This document shows, piece by piece, positions 53,350 through 62,336 of a stretch of 64,000 nt of DNA. Position numbers and translations under genes: made by a program. Source of the stretch: Qipengyuania sp. S6317L1 (GTDB taxonomy: Bacteria > Pseudomonadota > Alphaproteobacteria > Sphingomonadales > Sphingomonadaceae); NCBI RefSeq assembly GCF_023015615.1, contig NZ_JALKAJ010000005.1:558001-622000 (forward strand), given 5' to 3'. The notes under the pieces were generated by a model. It had not been told where the DNA came from, searched no databases, and saw only the letters and a list, made by a program, of their open reading frames with translations. Numbering within the stretch: position 1 is the stretch's first letter; each line of letters begins with the position of its first letter.

Positions 53350-53772
53350 TCATGCGTCGAAGCGTTCCGCAAGGCTCAACAGCGAAAGCGCTGCCTGCGC
53401 GGCTTCGCCGCCTTTGTTCTTTTGCGCCGGATCTGCACGCACAAGCGCCTGTGCCTCATTCTCGACAGTCAGAATGCCGTTGCCGATCGCGATCCCGTCC
53501 ATCGTGAGAGCCATGATAGCCCGCGCGCTTTCGCCTGCTACGATTTCGAAGTGATAGGTTTCGCCCCGGATCACCACACCGATTGCGACGAAGGCATCAT
53601 ATTCGCCCGTCTCGGCCGCTAACGCGATTGCTCCCGGAATCTCCAGCGCGCCTGGTACGGTGAGAACTTCGGCCTCATGCCCTGCCGCGGTGATTGCAGC
53701 CTTTGCTCCGTCGATGAGCATGTCGTTGAAGTTTTCGTAGAACCGCGCTTCGACGATGAGGATTTTGGCCAT
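53350..53772 (-). CDS. ribH: 6,7-dimethyl-8-ribityllumazine synthase
   Basis: 140 residues. [20 protein letters not shown] at the N-terminus (substrate-binding Phe/Tyr), [20 protein letters not shown] near residue 39, [20 protein letters not shown] (catalytic His) near residue 73 and [14 protein letters not shown] near 100. Condenses the ribB product with the pyrimidine to form lumazine. It follows ribB on the same strand after 140 bases. Confidence 0.96.
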   Translation of the reverse strand: MAKILIVEARFYENFNDMLIDGAKAAITAAGHEAEVLTVPGALEIPGAIALAAETGEYDAFVAIGVVIRGETYHFEIVAGESARAIMALTMDGIAIGNGILTVENEAQALVRADPAQKNKGGEAAQAALSLLSLAERFDA

Positions 53773-53912
53773 GTTTGGGCTCCTGTGGTCTCGATAAATA
53801 GGGTCACCACACTGCCTCGGCTTTAAGCCTGGAGCAGGGTGCGTCTGTTAAGAAGGCTATGGTCACAAGGCTCGGTGCAACGCAAGCGCTCTCAGCCATT
53901 TGCGCACTGCGC

Positions 53913-55163
53913 TTATTCAGGGATTTCCTGATGCCCGGTGAGCGTGATGCCATAGCCCTCCAGTGCGACGAAATCTGGGCGTGAGTTCGACAAGAGAACC
54001 ATCTCGTGCACGCCAAGATCGGCAAGAATCTGCGAGCCGATACCGATGTTGCGGTGTTCCTCGTCAGCGGTCCACTGGCCGCTTGTCCCAACGCGTTGAG
54101 TGAGGATAACGATCACGCCTGTGCCCTTCTCGCCAATTGCGCTCATTGCGCGCTGGAGAGTGCGTTTGCGCGGGCCGGGCGCGCCGAGGACGTCATCGAA
54201 CACCGAAATCGGGTGCACACGGGCGAGGGTAGGCTCATCAGGGCTGATATGCCCCTTTTGCAGCACATAGGCCTCGTTGTCGGAAATGGTGTTGCGATAA
54301 GTGATCATGCGCCACTGGCCGCCATAGTCACTCTCGAACGTGCTCTCTCCGATGCGTTCGACCAGATGATCGTTGCGCATGCGATAGGCGATGAGATCGC
54401 GGATCGTGCCGATCTTCATGTCGTGCTTGCGGGCAAATTCGATAAGATCGTCAAGACGCGCCATACTGCCGTCTTCGTTCATGATCTCGCAGATGACCCC
54501 GGACGGGTTGAGCCCTGCAAGACGCGAAATATCGACGGCCGCTTCGGTATGGCCAGCACGCACCAGAGTGCCCCCTTCGCGCGCGACCAGCGGAAAGACA
54601 TGGCCCGGCGTCACGATGTCATCGGGACCCTTCGTCGCATCAATGGCCACGGCGATGGTGCGCGCCCTATCGGCTGCCGAAATGCCGGTTGTGACACCCT
54701 CTTTCGCCTCGATCGAGACCGTGAAGGCGGTTTGCATGCTTTCGCGATTGTTGCGGCTCATCGGATCAAGGTCGAGCGCGTCTACGCGTGCCTTGTCGAG
54801 CGCCAAACAGATAAGCCCGCGCCCGTGCGTCGCCATGAAGTTCACAGCGGCAGGCGTCGCCATCTGCGCAGGGATAATCAGATCACCTTCGTTCTCGCGA
54901 TCTTCGTCATCGACGAGGATGTACATTCGCCCGTTGCGCGCTTCATCGATGATCTCTTCTGCGCCCACCAGCACGGGCGTATCATCGTTTGCATCCAGAA
55001 AACGCTGCAATTTCGCCAGTGTTTCGGTGGTGGGGTTCCAGTCCGCGTCGCTTGCATCGCGCAAAGTATTGGCGTGAAGGCCAGCGGCGCGTGCGATCCC
55101 TGCTTTGGTGTATGCCCCAGACTCGATCAGGTCGCGGACCTGTGTGATGGTTGATGTGCTCAT
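53913..55163 (-). CDS. ribB: 3,4-dihydroxy-2-butanone 4-phosphate synthase with N-terminal HTH and degenerate GTP cyclohydrolase II domain
   Basis: 416 residues from the ATG at 55163. Residues 1-60 form a helix-turn-helix like the Cro/XRE type: ITQVRDLIESGAYTKAGIAR and AAGLHANTLRDASDADWNPT. The RibB domain follows, with VDDEDRENEGDLIIPAQ near residue 85, HGRGLICLALD and PGHVFPLVAREGG-type active-site loops. The last 200 residues match RibA in outline (RVHPISVFDDVLGAPGPRK, EHRNIGIGSQILADLG) but lack the CxxxxxxxxxxCxC zinc cysteines, as in the proteobacterial RibBX variant, so only the RibB reaction (ribulose 5-phosphate to dihydroxybutanone phosphate) is expected. No good Shine-Dalgarno site precedes the start. 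The HTH fusion is unusual; see findings. Confidence 0.88.
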   Translation of the reverse strand: MSTSTITQVRDLIESGAYTKAGIARAAGLHANTLRDASDADWNPTTETLAKLQRFLDANDDTPVLVGAEEIIDEARNGRMYILVDDEDRENEGDLIIPAQMATPAAVNFMATHGRGLICLALDKARVDALDLDPMSRNNRESMQTAFTVSIEAKEGVTTGISAADRARTIAVAIDATKGPDDIVTPGHVFPLVAREGGTLVRAGHTEAAVDISRLAGLNPSGVICEIMNEDGSMARLDDLIEFARKHDMKIGTIRDLIAYRMRNDHLVERIGESTFESDYGGQWRMITYRNTISDNEAYVLQKGHISPDEPTLARVHPISVFDDVLGAPGPRKRTLQRAMSAIGEKGTGVIVILTQRVGTSGQWTADEEHRNIGIGSQILADLGVHEMVLLSNSRPDFVALEGYGITLTGHQEIPE

Positions 55164-56150
55164 AGTATCGCGATAGCACATTGTAATGTGACTGCAAGCA
55201 TTGCTTGCACCGATTGATTGTATGTCTGGCGTCATGGCACCGCCGGTCCTACCAGTCGAAAAAACGCCCATATTCATGCCGAAAAGAAGCTTTTCCGGCG
55301 CAAGGCTGACAGTTGATGGTTCGACTGAGGTTGGTTCTCTAATGGCCTGTTTAAACGAGCTAAACTGGTCTTCAGATGTTTCAATTCCGAGCCGGGATAG
55401 CGCCCGGTTTATTTTCTGTTCGAAATGACCCAGCACTTGTTCAAGGCTGCGCGCTTGCCCTTCGCGGGTATAGAATATGCTGCGATTGGCCCGGGCTGCT
55501 CGTGGAAACAGGGATGCCGCAGCCGTCTCTGGTGCGGTTTGCCACGTTTGCATAAAGCGGCTCGCCCCGCCGCTGCCGAGAAAATGCGCAAGGTAAAGCT
55601 CGGTCCGTGACGCCTCTCTACCCAATATTCGCTCGAGTTTCTCTGCGTTGTCCCGCGCGTAAGCGGCCGCAACAAGGGAGGCAAGATCGGCATCGTGACG
55701 CCATCGAAGCTTCTGCTTGCGTGAATTACCTGAATTCTGGAGCGAAAATCCTTCGATCTGCGACTGATACCGCTCAAGGCTGGAAAGCCAGGTGGTCTCT
55801 ATGAATTGATAAAGCCCCGCCGCGCTTGATGTGCGTGCTTTGGCTTGCGGGTTCAGACCCGATTCTAGGTGGGCCTGCGCCACGAGGTAATTGTAGTCGA
55901 CGCCGGTGTGGTCAGCGGCTCTCCCAATCGCATCCATGACCGCCTGCCTCGAAGGTGGGACAGCTTGCGCGTGCGCGGTCTGCTTTGCGTAAGCCGCTGG
56001 CAATTGGAGCGTTTGCTCATGCGGGCCGAGCCTCTCATAGGACGCCCGGTCAGGGCTAAATCCTTCGGAAACTTGCGCAGCGGCCGGAAGCGCGGCGCCT
56101 AGCAGCCACCCGCACAAAACCCCCTTCAAGAACGACCGAGCCCTCACCAT
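55164..56150 (-). CDS. Secreted transglycosylase SLT-domain protein (no stop; reads in frame into ribB)
   Basis: Starts at ATG 56150 with a signal peptide (FLKGVLCGWLLGAALPAAAQ). The lytic transglycosylase fold is visible near residue 85: LVAQAHLESGLNPQAKA (catalytic Glu in ESG) and SSAAGLYQFIETTWL. It would cut peptidoglycan glycan strands in the periplasm. The frame has no stop codon and continues through the 110-residue C-terminal tail into ribB, giving a 745-residue open frame. Because a periplasmic enzyme fused to a cytoplasmic one makes little sense, I annotate two genes; the true end is unknown, perhaps near codon 300. Confidence 0.6.
55166..55209. promoter_or_regulatory. Three consecutive palindromes at the ribB promoter
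   Basis: TATCGCGATA (55166-55175), CACATTGTAATGTG (55177-55190) and TGCAAGCATTGCTTGCA (55193-55209) are each perfect inverted repeats, back to back, immediately before the ribB ATG. The middle one contains TACAAT on the minus strand (55185-55180), a good -10 element. This looks like an operator array over the promoter. Confidence 0.55.
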
Positions 56151-56245
56151 CAGATGAGTAGTCGCAGCCGGGGGTTAAGCGGTCGGTGTTTGAAAATAGT
56201 GAATTTTGAGCAAACGCGGCGCTTTGCCGGGCAGATTGCTGCAAA

Positions 56246-56321
<76 letters not shown>

Positions 56322-56391
56322 ATACCGAAATGCTTTCGGAGCGGTCTAAATGGTGAGGCCTTTTCGGATTAAAAGGGCGTGCCCGCGATTT

Positions 56392-57519
56392 TTATCCGGA
56401 AAGACCGGTGCGAGGTGCCTCACGGTTCCAGCGATTGACCATCATCAGCGCGCCGATGCAGATCATGTTGGTCATCATGGATGACCCACCATGGCTCATA
56501 AAGGGCAGGGGGATACCCACCACAGGAGCCATGCCCATCACCATCATCAAATTGACCGCCACGTAGAAGAAAATTGTTGCAACCATGCCGGCGGCGACAA
56601 GGCTTGCAAAACGGTCACGCGATTGGCGCGCAACCTTGAGGCCCCAACTCAAGATGATGGTGAAGACGCCAAGGACAAATAGCCCTCCGACAAGGCCCCA
56701 CTCTTCTGCCATCGTGGCGAAGACAAAATCGGTCTGCGGCTCGGGCAGATATTCAAGGTGGCTTTGCGATCCGTTGTTGAAGCCTTTTCCAAAGATGCCA
56801 CCTGAACCAATTGCAATCTTTGACTGATTGATGTGATAACCAGCGCCCAGCGCGTCCGCTTCCGGATTGAACATCGTCATCACGCGGCGCTGCTGATAAT
56901 CCTGAAGGCCAAAGAAAAAGACGAGCGGAGCCGCAGCGAGCGCGGCAACGCCGCCACCGATGAACCACTTGAGCGGCAAGCCTGCAAGAAGCATCACCAC
57001 TGCGCCGCCAAACGCAATAGCGAGCGATGTACCGAGGTCAGGTTGAAGCAACACAAACGAAACCGGTACGGCGATGAGTGCGCCCGGGACGAGCAGCGCG
57101 CGCCAACTGACGAGCATGCTGAGCGGGAGGCTCGCATAAAACTGGGCGAGGGTGACCACAATCACCGGCTTCATCAATTCAGATGGCTGGAGCACCATGA
57201 ACCCCAGATCGAGCCAGCGCTGGCTTCCTCCGCGCACATTCCCGACGATCTCGACGCCGATAAGTAGCAAAAGAACAACGATATAGGCAGGATAGGTCAT
57301 AAACCGCACGAAAACGCGCGGAAGCGAAGCAATGACCGCAGCCATCCCCAGAAAGACACCGAAACGGATGAGGTGCGAGGAGGCGAAAGGATCCATCCGC
57401 CCACCGGCAGCCGAAAACAGGACAGCCGCGCCGAAAGCGACCAGCAGGAATAGCGGGATGAGCATCCCCCATGGCTGGCGCGCGATTGGTTCAGGGATGA
57501 TGCCGGAATGGACGCTCAT
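56392..57519 (-). CDS. rodA: Rod shape-determining protein RodA (SEDS glycosyltransferase)
   Basis: 375 residues, about ten membrane helices. GGSQRWLDLGFMVLQPSELMKP near residue 97, QPDLGTSLAI near 159, QSKIAIGSGGIFGKGF near 233 and LPEPQTDFVFATMAEEWG near 257 are SEDS motifs. It polymerises peptidoglycan in the elongasome with PBP2. Overlaps mrdA by 4 bases. Confidence 0.97.
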   Translation of the reverse strand: MSVHSGIIPEPIARQPWGMLIPLFLLVAFGAAVLFSAAGGRMDPFASSHLIRFGVFLGMAAVIASLPRVFVRFMTYPAYIVVLLLLIGVEIVGNVRGGSQRWLDLGFMVLQPSELMKPVIVVTLAQFYASLPLSMLVSWRALLVPGALIAVPVSFVLLQPDLGTSLAIAFGGAVVMLLAGLPLKWFIGGGVAALAAAPLVFFFGLQDYQQRRVMTMFNPEADALGAGYHINQSKIAIGSGGIFGKGFNNGSQSHLEYLPEPQTDFVFATMAEEWGLVGGLFVLGVFTIILSWGLKVARQSRDRFASLVAAGMVATIFFYVAVNLMMVMGMAPVVGIPLPFMSHGGSSMMTNMICIGALMMVNRWNREAPRTGLSG

Positions 57520-59615
57520 GGCTGATCCTGCGGCGCGACAGCGGGAGTGAGCGCATCGGGAGGCGGGGAACCGGATGCGGTCTGGTTCTCACGCGGGACC
57601 ACGAATTCCTCACCGATTTCCTGCAGTTGCTCGGCCTCGATGCGAGCCTCGGCCTCGACCCGGTCGAAGATTTCCTCGTCTCGGCGGGGCGGCGGCGTGA
57701 CTGTTGCGCCGCGTTCTGCGGCATAGGCGGCGTAGCGTTTCTCAAGTCGTTCCTGCGCCGTGCCGCCCCATTGCTTCTCAAGGCTTTTGAGCGCGTCGAT
57801 ACCCTTCGCCGGGTCAAACAGGAAGGTCACCACGTCGCGCGCAATCGGATAGGCGGAGCCCGAACCACCCCCGTGCTCGATCACTACGGCGCCGGCGTAA
57901 CGCGGATTGTCGAAAGGGGCAAAGAAGGTGAAAAGGCCGTGATCGCGGTATTTCCACGGGCCGCTGCGGCCATCGGAAACGCTGAGCGACACAACCTGCG
58001 CGGTGCCGGTTTTTCCTGAGATTGTGACGTCTTCGAGCGGAAGCCTCGCCCGCCGTGCGGTGCCCGCGCCGTTGACCACGTTGCTCATCCCTTGGCGCAC
58101 ATAGGCAAGATGCTCTGGATTATAGCCAAAGCTTTCGGCTTTCACCGGGGTGTCATCAAGCACAAGTCGCGGCTGAACCCGATTGCCGGTGGTAAGCCGC
58201 GCGGTCATCACGGCGAGCTGCAGGGGGCTTGCCAGGTAATAGCCTTGGCCAATTGAAGCATTGACGGTGTCAAACGTCTGCCATTCGCGCCCGAACTTGT
58301 TGAATTTCCAGTCAGAGGTGGGAACAGTGCCGTAGAATTGACTGGTAACGGGCAGGTCGAATTCCTGCCCCATGCCAAGCTCCTTGGCGAGCGCGGCAAC
58401 CTTGTCGAAGCCGACTTGCTGGGCGAAATGGTAGAAATAGCTGTCGCAGCTTTGTGCAATCGCCTTGTCCATATCGACCACACCGTGGTTGGAGTGGCAA
58501 TTGAAGAAGCGGCTTCCGATCCGGCGGCCACCGCCGCATACGATGGTATCCTGCGGCGATACACCAGCTTGCAGAAAAGCCAGACAGTGCATCGGCTTAA
58601 CCGTTGAACCGGGCGGATAAAGGCCCTTCAAGACCTTGTTGCGTAGCGGCACCCGCTGGTCATCGCGCAGCATCGAATATTCGACCGAGCCGATTCCAGC
58701 TGAAAAGCTGTTGGGATCAAAGCTCGGCATGGAAGCCATGCACAAAAGGTCGCCGGTCTGACAGTCCATCACCACGACGGAGCCGCTTTCAAGCCCGATA
58801 CGACGAGCGGCGTAGTCCTGCAAAGGGCCGTCGATCGTCAGGCGAACCGGGTCGCCTTGAATGTCCTCGCGGGTCTCAAGATCACGCACGATCCGTCCGC
58901 CCGCAGTCACTTCGACCCGGCGCGCACCCGGCGTCCCGCGAAGGCCCTTTTCAAATTGTTTTTCAAGACCATCCTTGCCGATCTTGTGACCGGGTGTAAT
59001 CAGGATAGGGTTGCGGTCCTGCTCATATTCCTCGGCATTTGCCGGCCCCACATAGCCGATCAGATGGCCAACCGAGGAAGCAGTGGGATAATAGCGGGAA
59101 AACCCGCGTTGGGGTACTACGCCCTGCATATCGGGAAGCCGCACGCTGAGTGCTGCGAACTCGTCGTAATTCAGACCGCTAGCGATTTCGACAGGCGCAA
59201 ACCCGCGCGCGTTTGCGATCTTGGTTTTGAGATCGTTGATCCGGTCGGCTTCCAGCTTGAGGATGCCGCCGATCTCCTCAACCATTTCATCGGGGTCAGA
59301 GAGGCGTTCGGGAATTACATCCACCCGAAAGTCGGCTCTGTTGGAAGCTAAAGGTGCACCGTTGCGGTCCAGTATCCAGCCCCGACGCGGCGGAATAAGC
59401 GTCAGGTTTACCCGGTTACTCTCTGATTCGAGGCGATATTTTTCGTTCTCTGCTATAGACAGATAGCCCATGCGCGCAGCCAGAAGAACCGCGACGGAGC
59501 CTTGAATGCCGCCAATTACGGCGACCCGCCGGTTAAAGGTGTTGCGCACCGTCGACGCATTGACGACGGGCGTGGCGCGCCTGCTCGCGTTTCTCAGTTT
59601 GAAAAACCGTTTCAC
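57516..59615 (-). CDS. mrdA: Penicillin-binding protein 2
   Basis: 699 residues. Short cytoplasmic tail, membrane anchor VIGGIQGSVAVLLAARMGYL, pedestal with LIPPRRGWILDRNGAPLASN, then the transpeptidase with GSTVKP (SxxK) near residue 337, SCD in QSCDSYFYHFA (SxN-type motif) near 393 and SGKTGTAQVV (KTG) near 533. The C-terminal tail beyond residue 640 is long and charged. Cross-links peptidoglycan for lateral growth with RodA. Confidence 0.97.
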   Translation of the reverse strand: MKRFFKLRNASRRATPVVNASTVRNTFNRRVAVIGGIQGSVAVLLAARMGYLSIAENEKYRLESESNRVNLTLIPPRRGWILDRNGAPLASNRADFRVDVIPERLSDPDEMVEEIGGILKLEADRINDLKTKIANARGFAPVEIASGLNYDEFAALSVRLPDMQGVVPQRGFSRYYPTASSVGHLIGYVGPANAEEYEQDRNPILITPGHKIGKDGLEKQFEKGLRGTPGARRVEVTAGGRIVRDLETREDIQGDPVRLTIDGPLQDYAARRIGLESGSVVVMDCQTGDLLCMASMPSFDPNSFSAGIGSVEYSMLRDDQRVPLRNKVLKGLYPPGSTVKPMHCLAFLQAGVSPQDTIVCGGGRRIGSRFFNCHSNHGVVDMDKAIAQSCDSYFYHFAQQVGFDKVAALAKELGMGQEFDLPVTSQFYGTVPTSDWKFNKFGREWQTFDTVNASIGQGYYLASPLQLAVMTARLTTGNRVQPRLVLDDTPVKAESFGYNPEHLAYVRQGMSNVVNGAGTARRARLPLEDVTISGKTGTAQVVSLSVSDGRSGPWKYRDHGLFTFFAPFDNPRYAGAVVIEHGGGSGSAYPIARDVVTFLFDPAKGIDALKSLEKQWGGTAQERLEKRYAAYAAERGATVTPPPRRDEEIFDRVEAEARIEAEQLQEIGEEFVVPRENQTASGSPPPDALTPAVAPQDQP

Positions 59616-60172
59616 CCAATCCTCCGCGCCCGTGACAGACGGAAGGCGTCAGCCCGGGCAATCAGGCGAGCCACTATCGGATAAAGCAGGATCGAGAACA
59701 ATATCTGAGGCGCGATCATGGCGAACAGCGATAAAGAGATGGTTGCCCCGGAAATGAACATGCAAGCCACGATATAGAGCGCAATTCCAAGACCTGCGGT
59801 GAACCAGTCGAGCCAAAACCCGCGCCAGGGGAAGCGGGTCTCGATCACTTCCAATGCGATCATGGTCAGCGACCAAAGAAAGATCGCGCTGCCGAACGGT
59901 TGACCACTGAAGAGGTCGTCAAACGCGCCCAGGGGAACTCCGGCCCACAGCGGCATAAGCCCGGGGCGCATCAGTCTCCAGCCAAGGAAGAACATAAAGC
60001 CAAGCGGCGGTGCGATTGGCATCACGTCGGCAATTATGAACCACGGAAGGATCGAGCCGAGGACGATAGTGATATAGTGAACCGAATTAGTGCGCCACGG
60101 GTCGGGTACCCGGTTGATCTTGTCTCCGCCGTAAGCCCGGCGCCGTACGGGTGGGTCAATGCGATCGATCAA
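59612..60172 (-). CDS. mreD: Rod shape-determining protein MreD
   Basis: 186 residues, five or six membrane helices (VLGSILPWFIIADVMPIAPPLGF, MFFLGWRLMRPGLMPLWAGV, PFGSAIFLWSLTMIALE, DWFTAGLGIALYIVACMFI). Position between mreC and mrdA with 4-base overlaps at both ends identifies MreD; sequence similarity in this family is low. Confidence 0.9.
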   Translation of the reverse strand: MIDRIDPPVRRRAYGGDKINRVPDPWRTNSVHYITIVLGSILPWFIIADVMPIAPPLGFMFFLGWRLMRPGLMPLWAGVPLGAFDDLFSGQPFGSAIFLWSLTMIALEVIETRFPWRGFWLDWFTAGLGIALYIVACMFISGATISLSLFAMIAPQILFSILLYPIVARLIARADAFRLSRARRIG

Positions 60173-61074
60173 TTGGCAAGTTCCTCTTGCGTCAATTCAT
60201 CGCGATCACGCACGCCCGAAGCTTGCACCGCAAGCGGTTGGTAGATCGGCTCGACACTCACATAATTGGTCCCCGATGGTTCAGCGATCAGTTGCGCGAT
60301 GCCTCCATCAGGGGTCAGCTCGGAAAGGACTGCCACTGCGACGCCCGGCCGGTAATATCCGCCAGCACCGCTTGTCACGAACACATCCCCAACCTCCAGC
60401 GGGTTGAGCCCCAGGTTGATAAGGCGAATGCGCAAAAGCCCATCGCCGCGTCCTTCTGCAAAGGCCACCGTCTGATCGGCGGCGCGGCGCACGGGAAGCA
60501 CGCTTTCGGTGTCGGTCAGCAGCAACACCCGCGACGAGCCAAGCGATGTTTCCAGCACCCGGCCAATGACCCCGCGCTCGGAATGGACCGGCATGCCGAT
60601 TTCGACCCCGTCAGTGGTGCCGACACCGATATAGGCGAAACGGCGCACCGAAGAGGGGCTGGAGGCGACCAGACGGGTGGTGGCAATCGGCCTGCTCTCA
60701 CCGCCGTAAAGACCAAGCAACGCCTTTAGCCGCTTGTTCTCCGCGGCAATTGCCTCTGCCTCGGCCAGGCGAACGCGGCTTTCCTCGATCTCTTCGCGAA
60801 GCCTCGCATTTTGCGAACCCGCCCGCCAAAAACCGGTAAGCGTAGCCCACAAGCCTTGTCGCTCGGTACGCACAGCAGCGGTGACTTCTCCCACGGGGCT
60901 GACAACGGTGGTGGCACCTCCACGCAATGGCTGCATAAGAGAGGGGTAAGCTAGGGAAACAGCCAGAAGGGCAAGTCCCAGCAAGGCACCAAGCGTCGCC
61001 AGCAAATACCCGGTAAATACCGAATATTGCTGCTTTTTCGAAAAGCCCGATCGACGCGATTTGGGCGACGCCAT
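60169..61074 (-). CDS. mreC: Rod shape-determining protein MreC
   Basis: 301 residues. One membrane helix near residue 20-40, a coiled coil (ARLREEIEESRVRLAEAEAI, AAENKRLKALLGL) near 90-120, then the periplasmic beta domain VGTTDGVEIGMPVHSERGVIG and DVFVTSGAGGYYRPGVAVAV. It links MreB inside to PBP2 outside. 31 bases after mreB. Confidence 0.93.
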   Translation of the reverse strand: MASPKSRRSGFSKKQQYSVFTGYLLATLGALLGLALLAVSLAYPSLMQPLRGGATTVVSPVGEVTAAVRTERQGLWATLTGFWRAGSQNARLREEIEESRVRLAEAEAIAAENKRLKALLGLYGGESRPIATTRLVASSPSSVRRFAYIGVGTTDGVEIGMPVHSERGVIGRVLETSLGSSRVLLLTDTESVLPVRRAADQTVAFAEGRGDGLLRIRLINLGLNPLEVGDVFVTSGAGGYYRPGVAVAVLSELTPDGGIAQLIAEPSGTNYVSVEPIYQPLAVQASGVRDRDELTQEELAN

Positions 61075-61105
61075 GGCCTAGGTCTACCCCTCGTAAATGT
61101 TGCCC

Positions 61106-62179
<1,074 letters not shown>

Positions 62180-62201
62180 TTACCGGCATTGGATAAGCCC
62201 C

Positions 62202-62220
62202 GCACGTCGTAATGACGTGC
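62202..62220. promoter_or_regulatory. Inverted repeat upstream of mreB
   Basis: GCACGTC-GTAAT-GACGTGC, a 7-bp perfect inverted repeat with a 5-base centre in the 187-base divergent gap between mreB and mutL. It could be a dimer-binding operator for either gene or a small hairpin. Confidence 0.35.
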
Positions 62221-62336
62221 CCGTGTTTCACCGGTTAGCGAATGCCACGCAAAAATGGAAAATTTTTGTTGAGAGAACGGGCGATTTTCCCCCGTAACAC
62301 TCGAATTTTCGGCCTGTCGGCGCTAGGCTGCGATGA

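Noticed and set aside
54006..55154. A 382-codon open frame on the plus strand
   Set aside because: It is antisense to ribB; the ribB product has clear catalytic motifs, and the antisense protein has none.
55164..55260. FMN riboswitch upstream of ribB
   Set aside because: The conserved core segments of the FMN element are not present; the upstream bases are palindromes instead.
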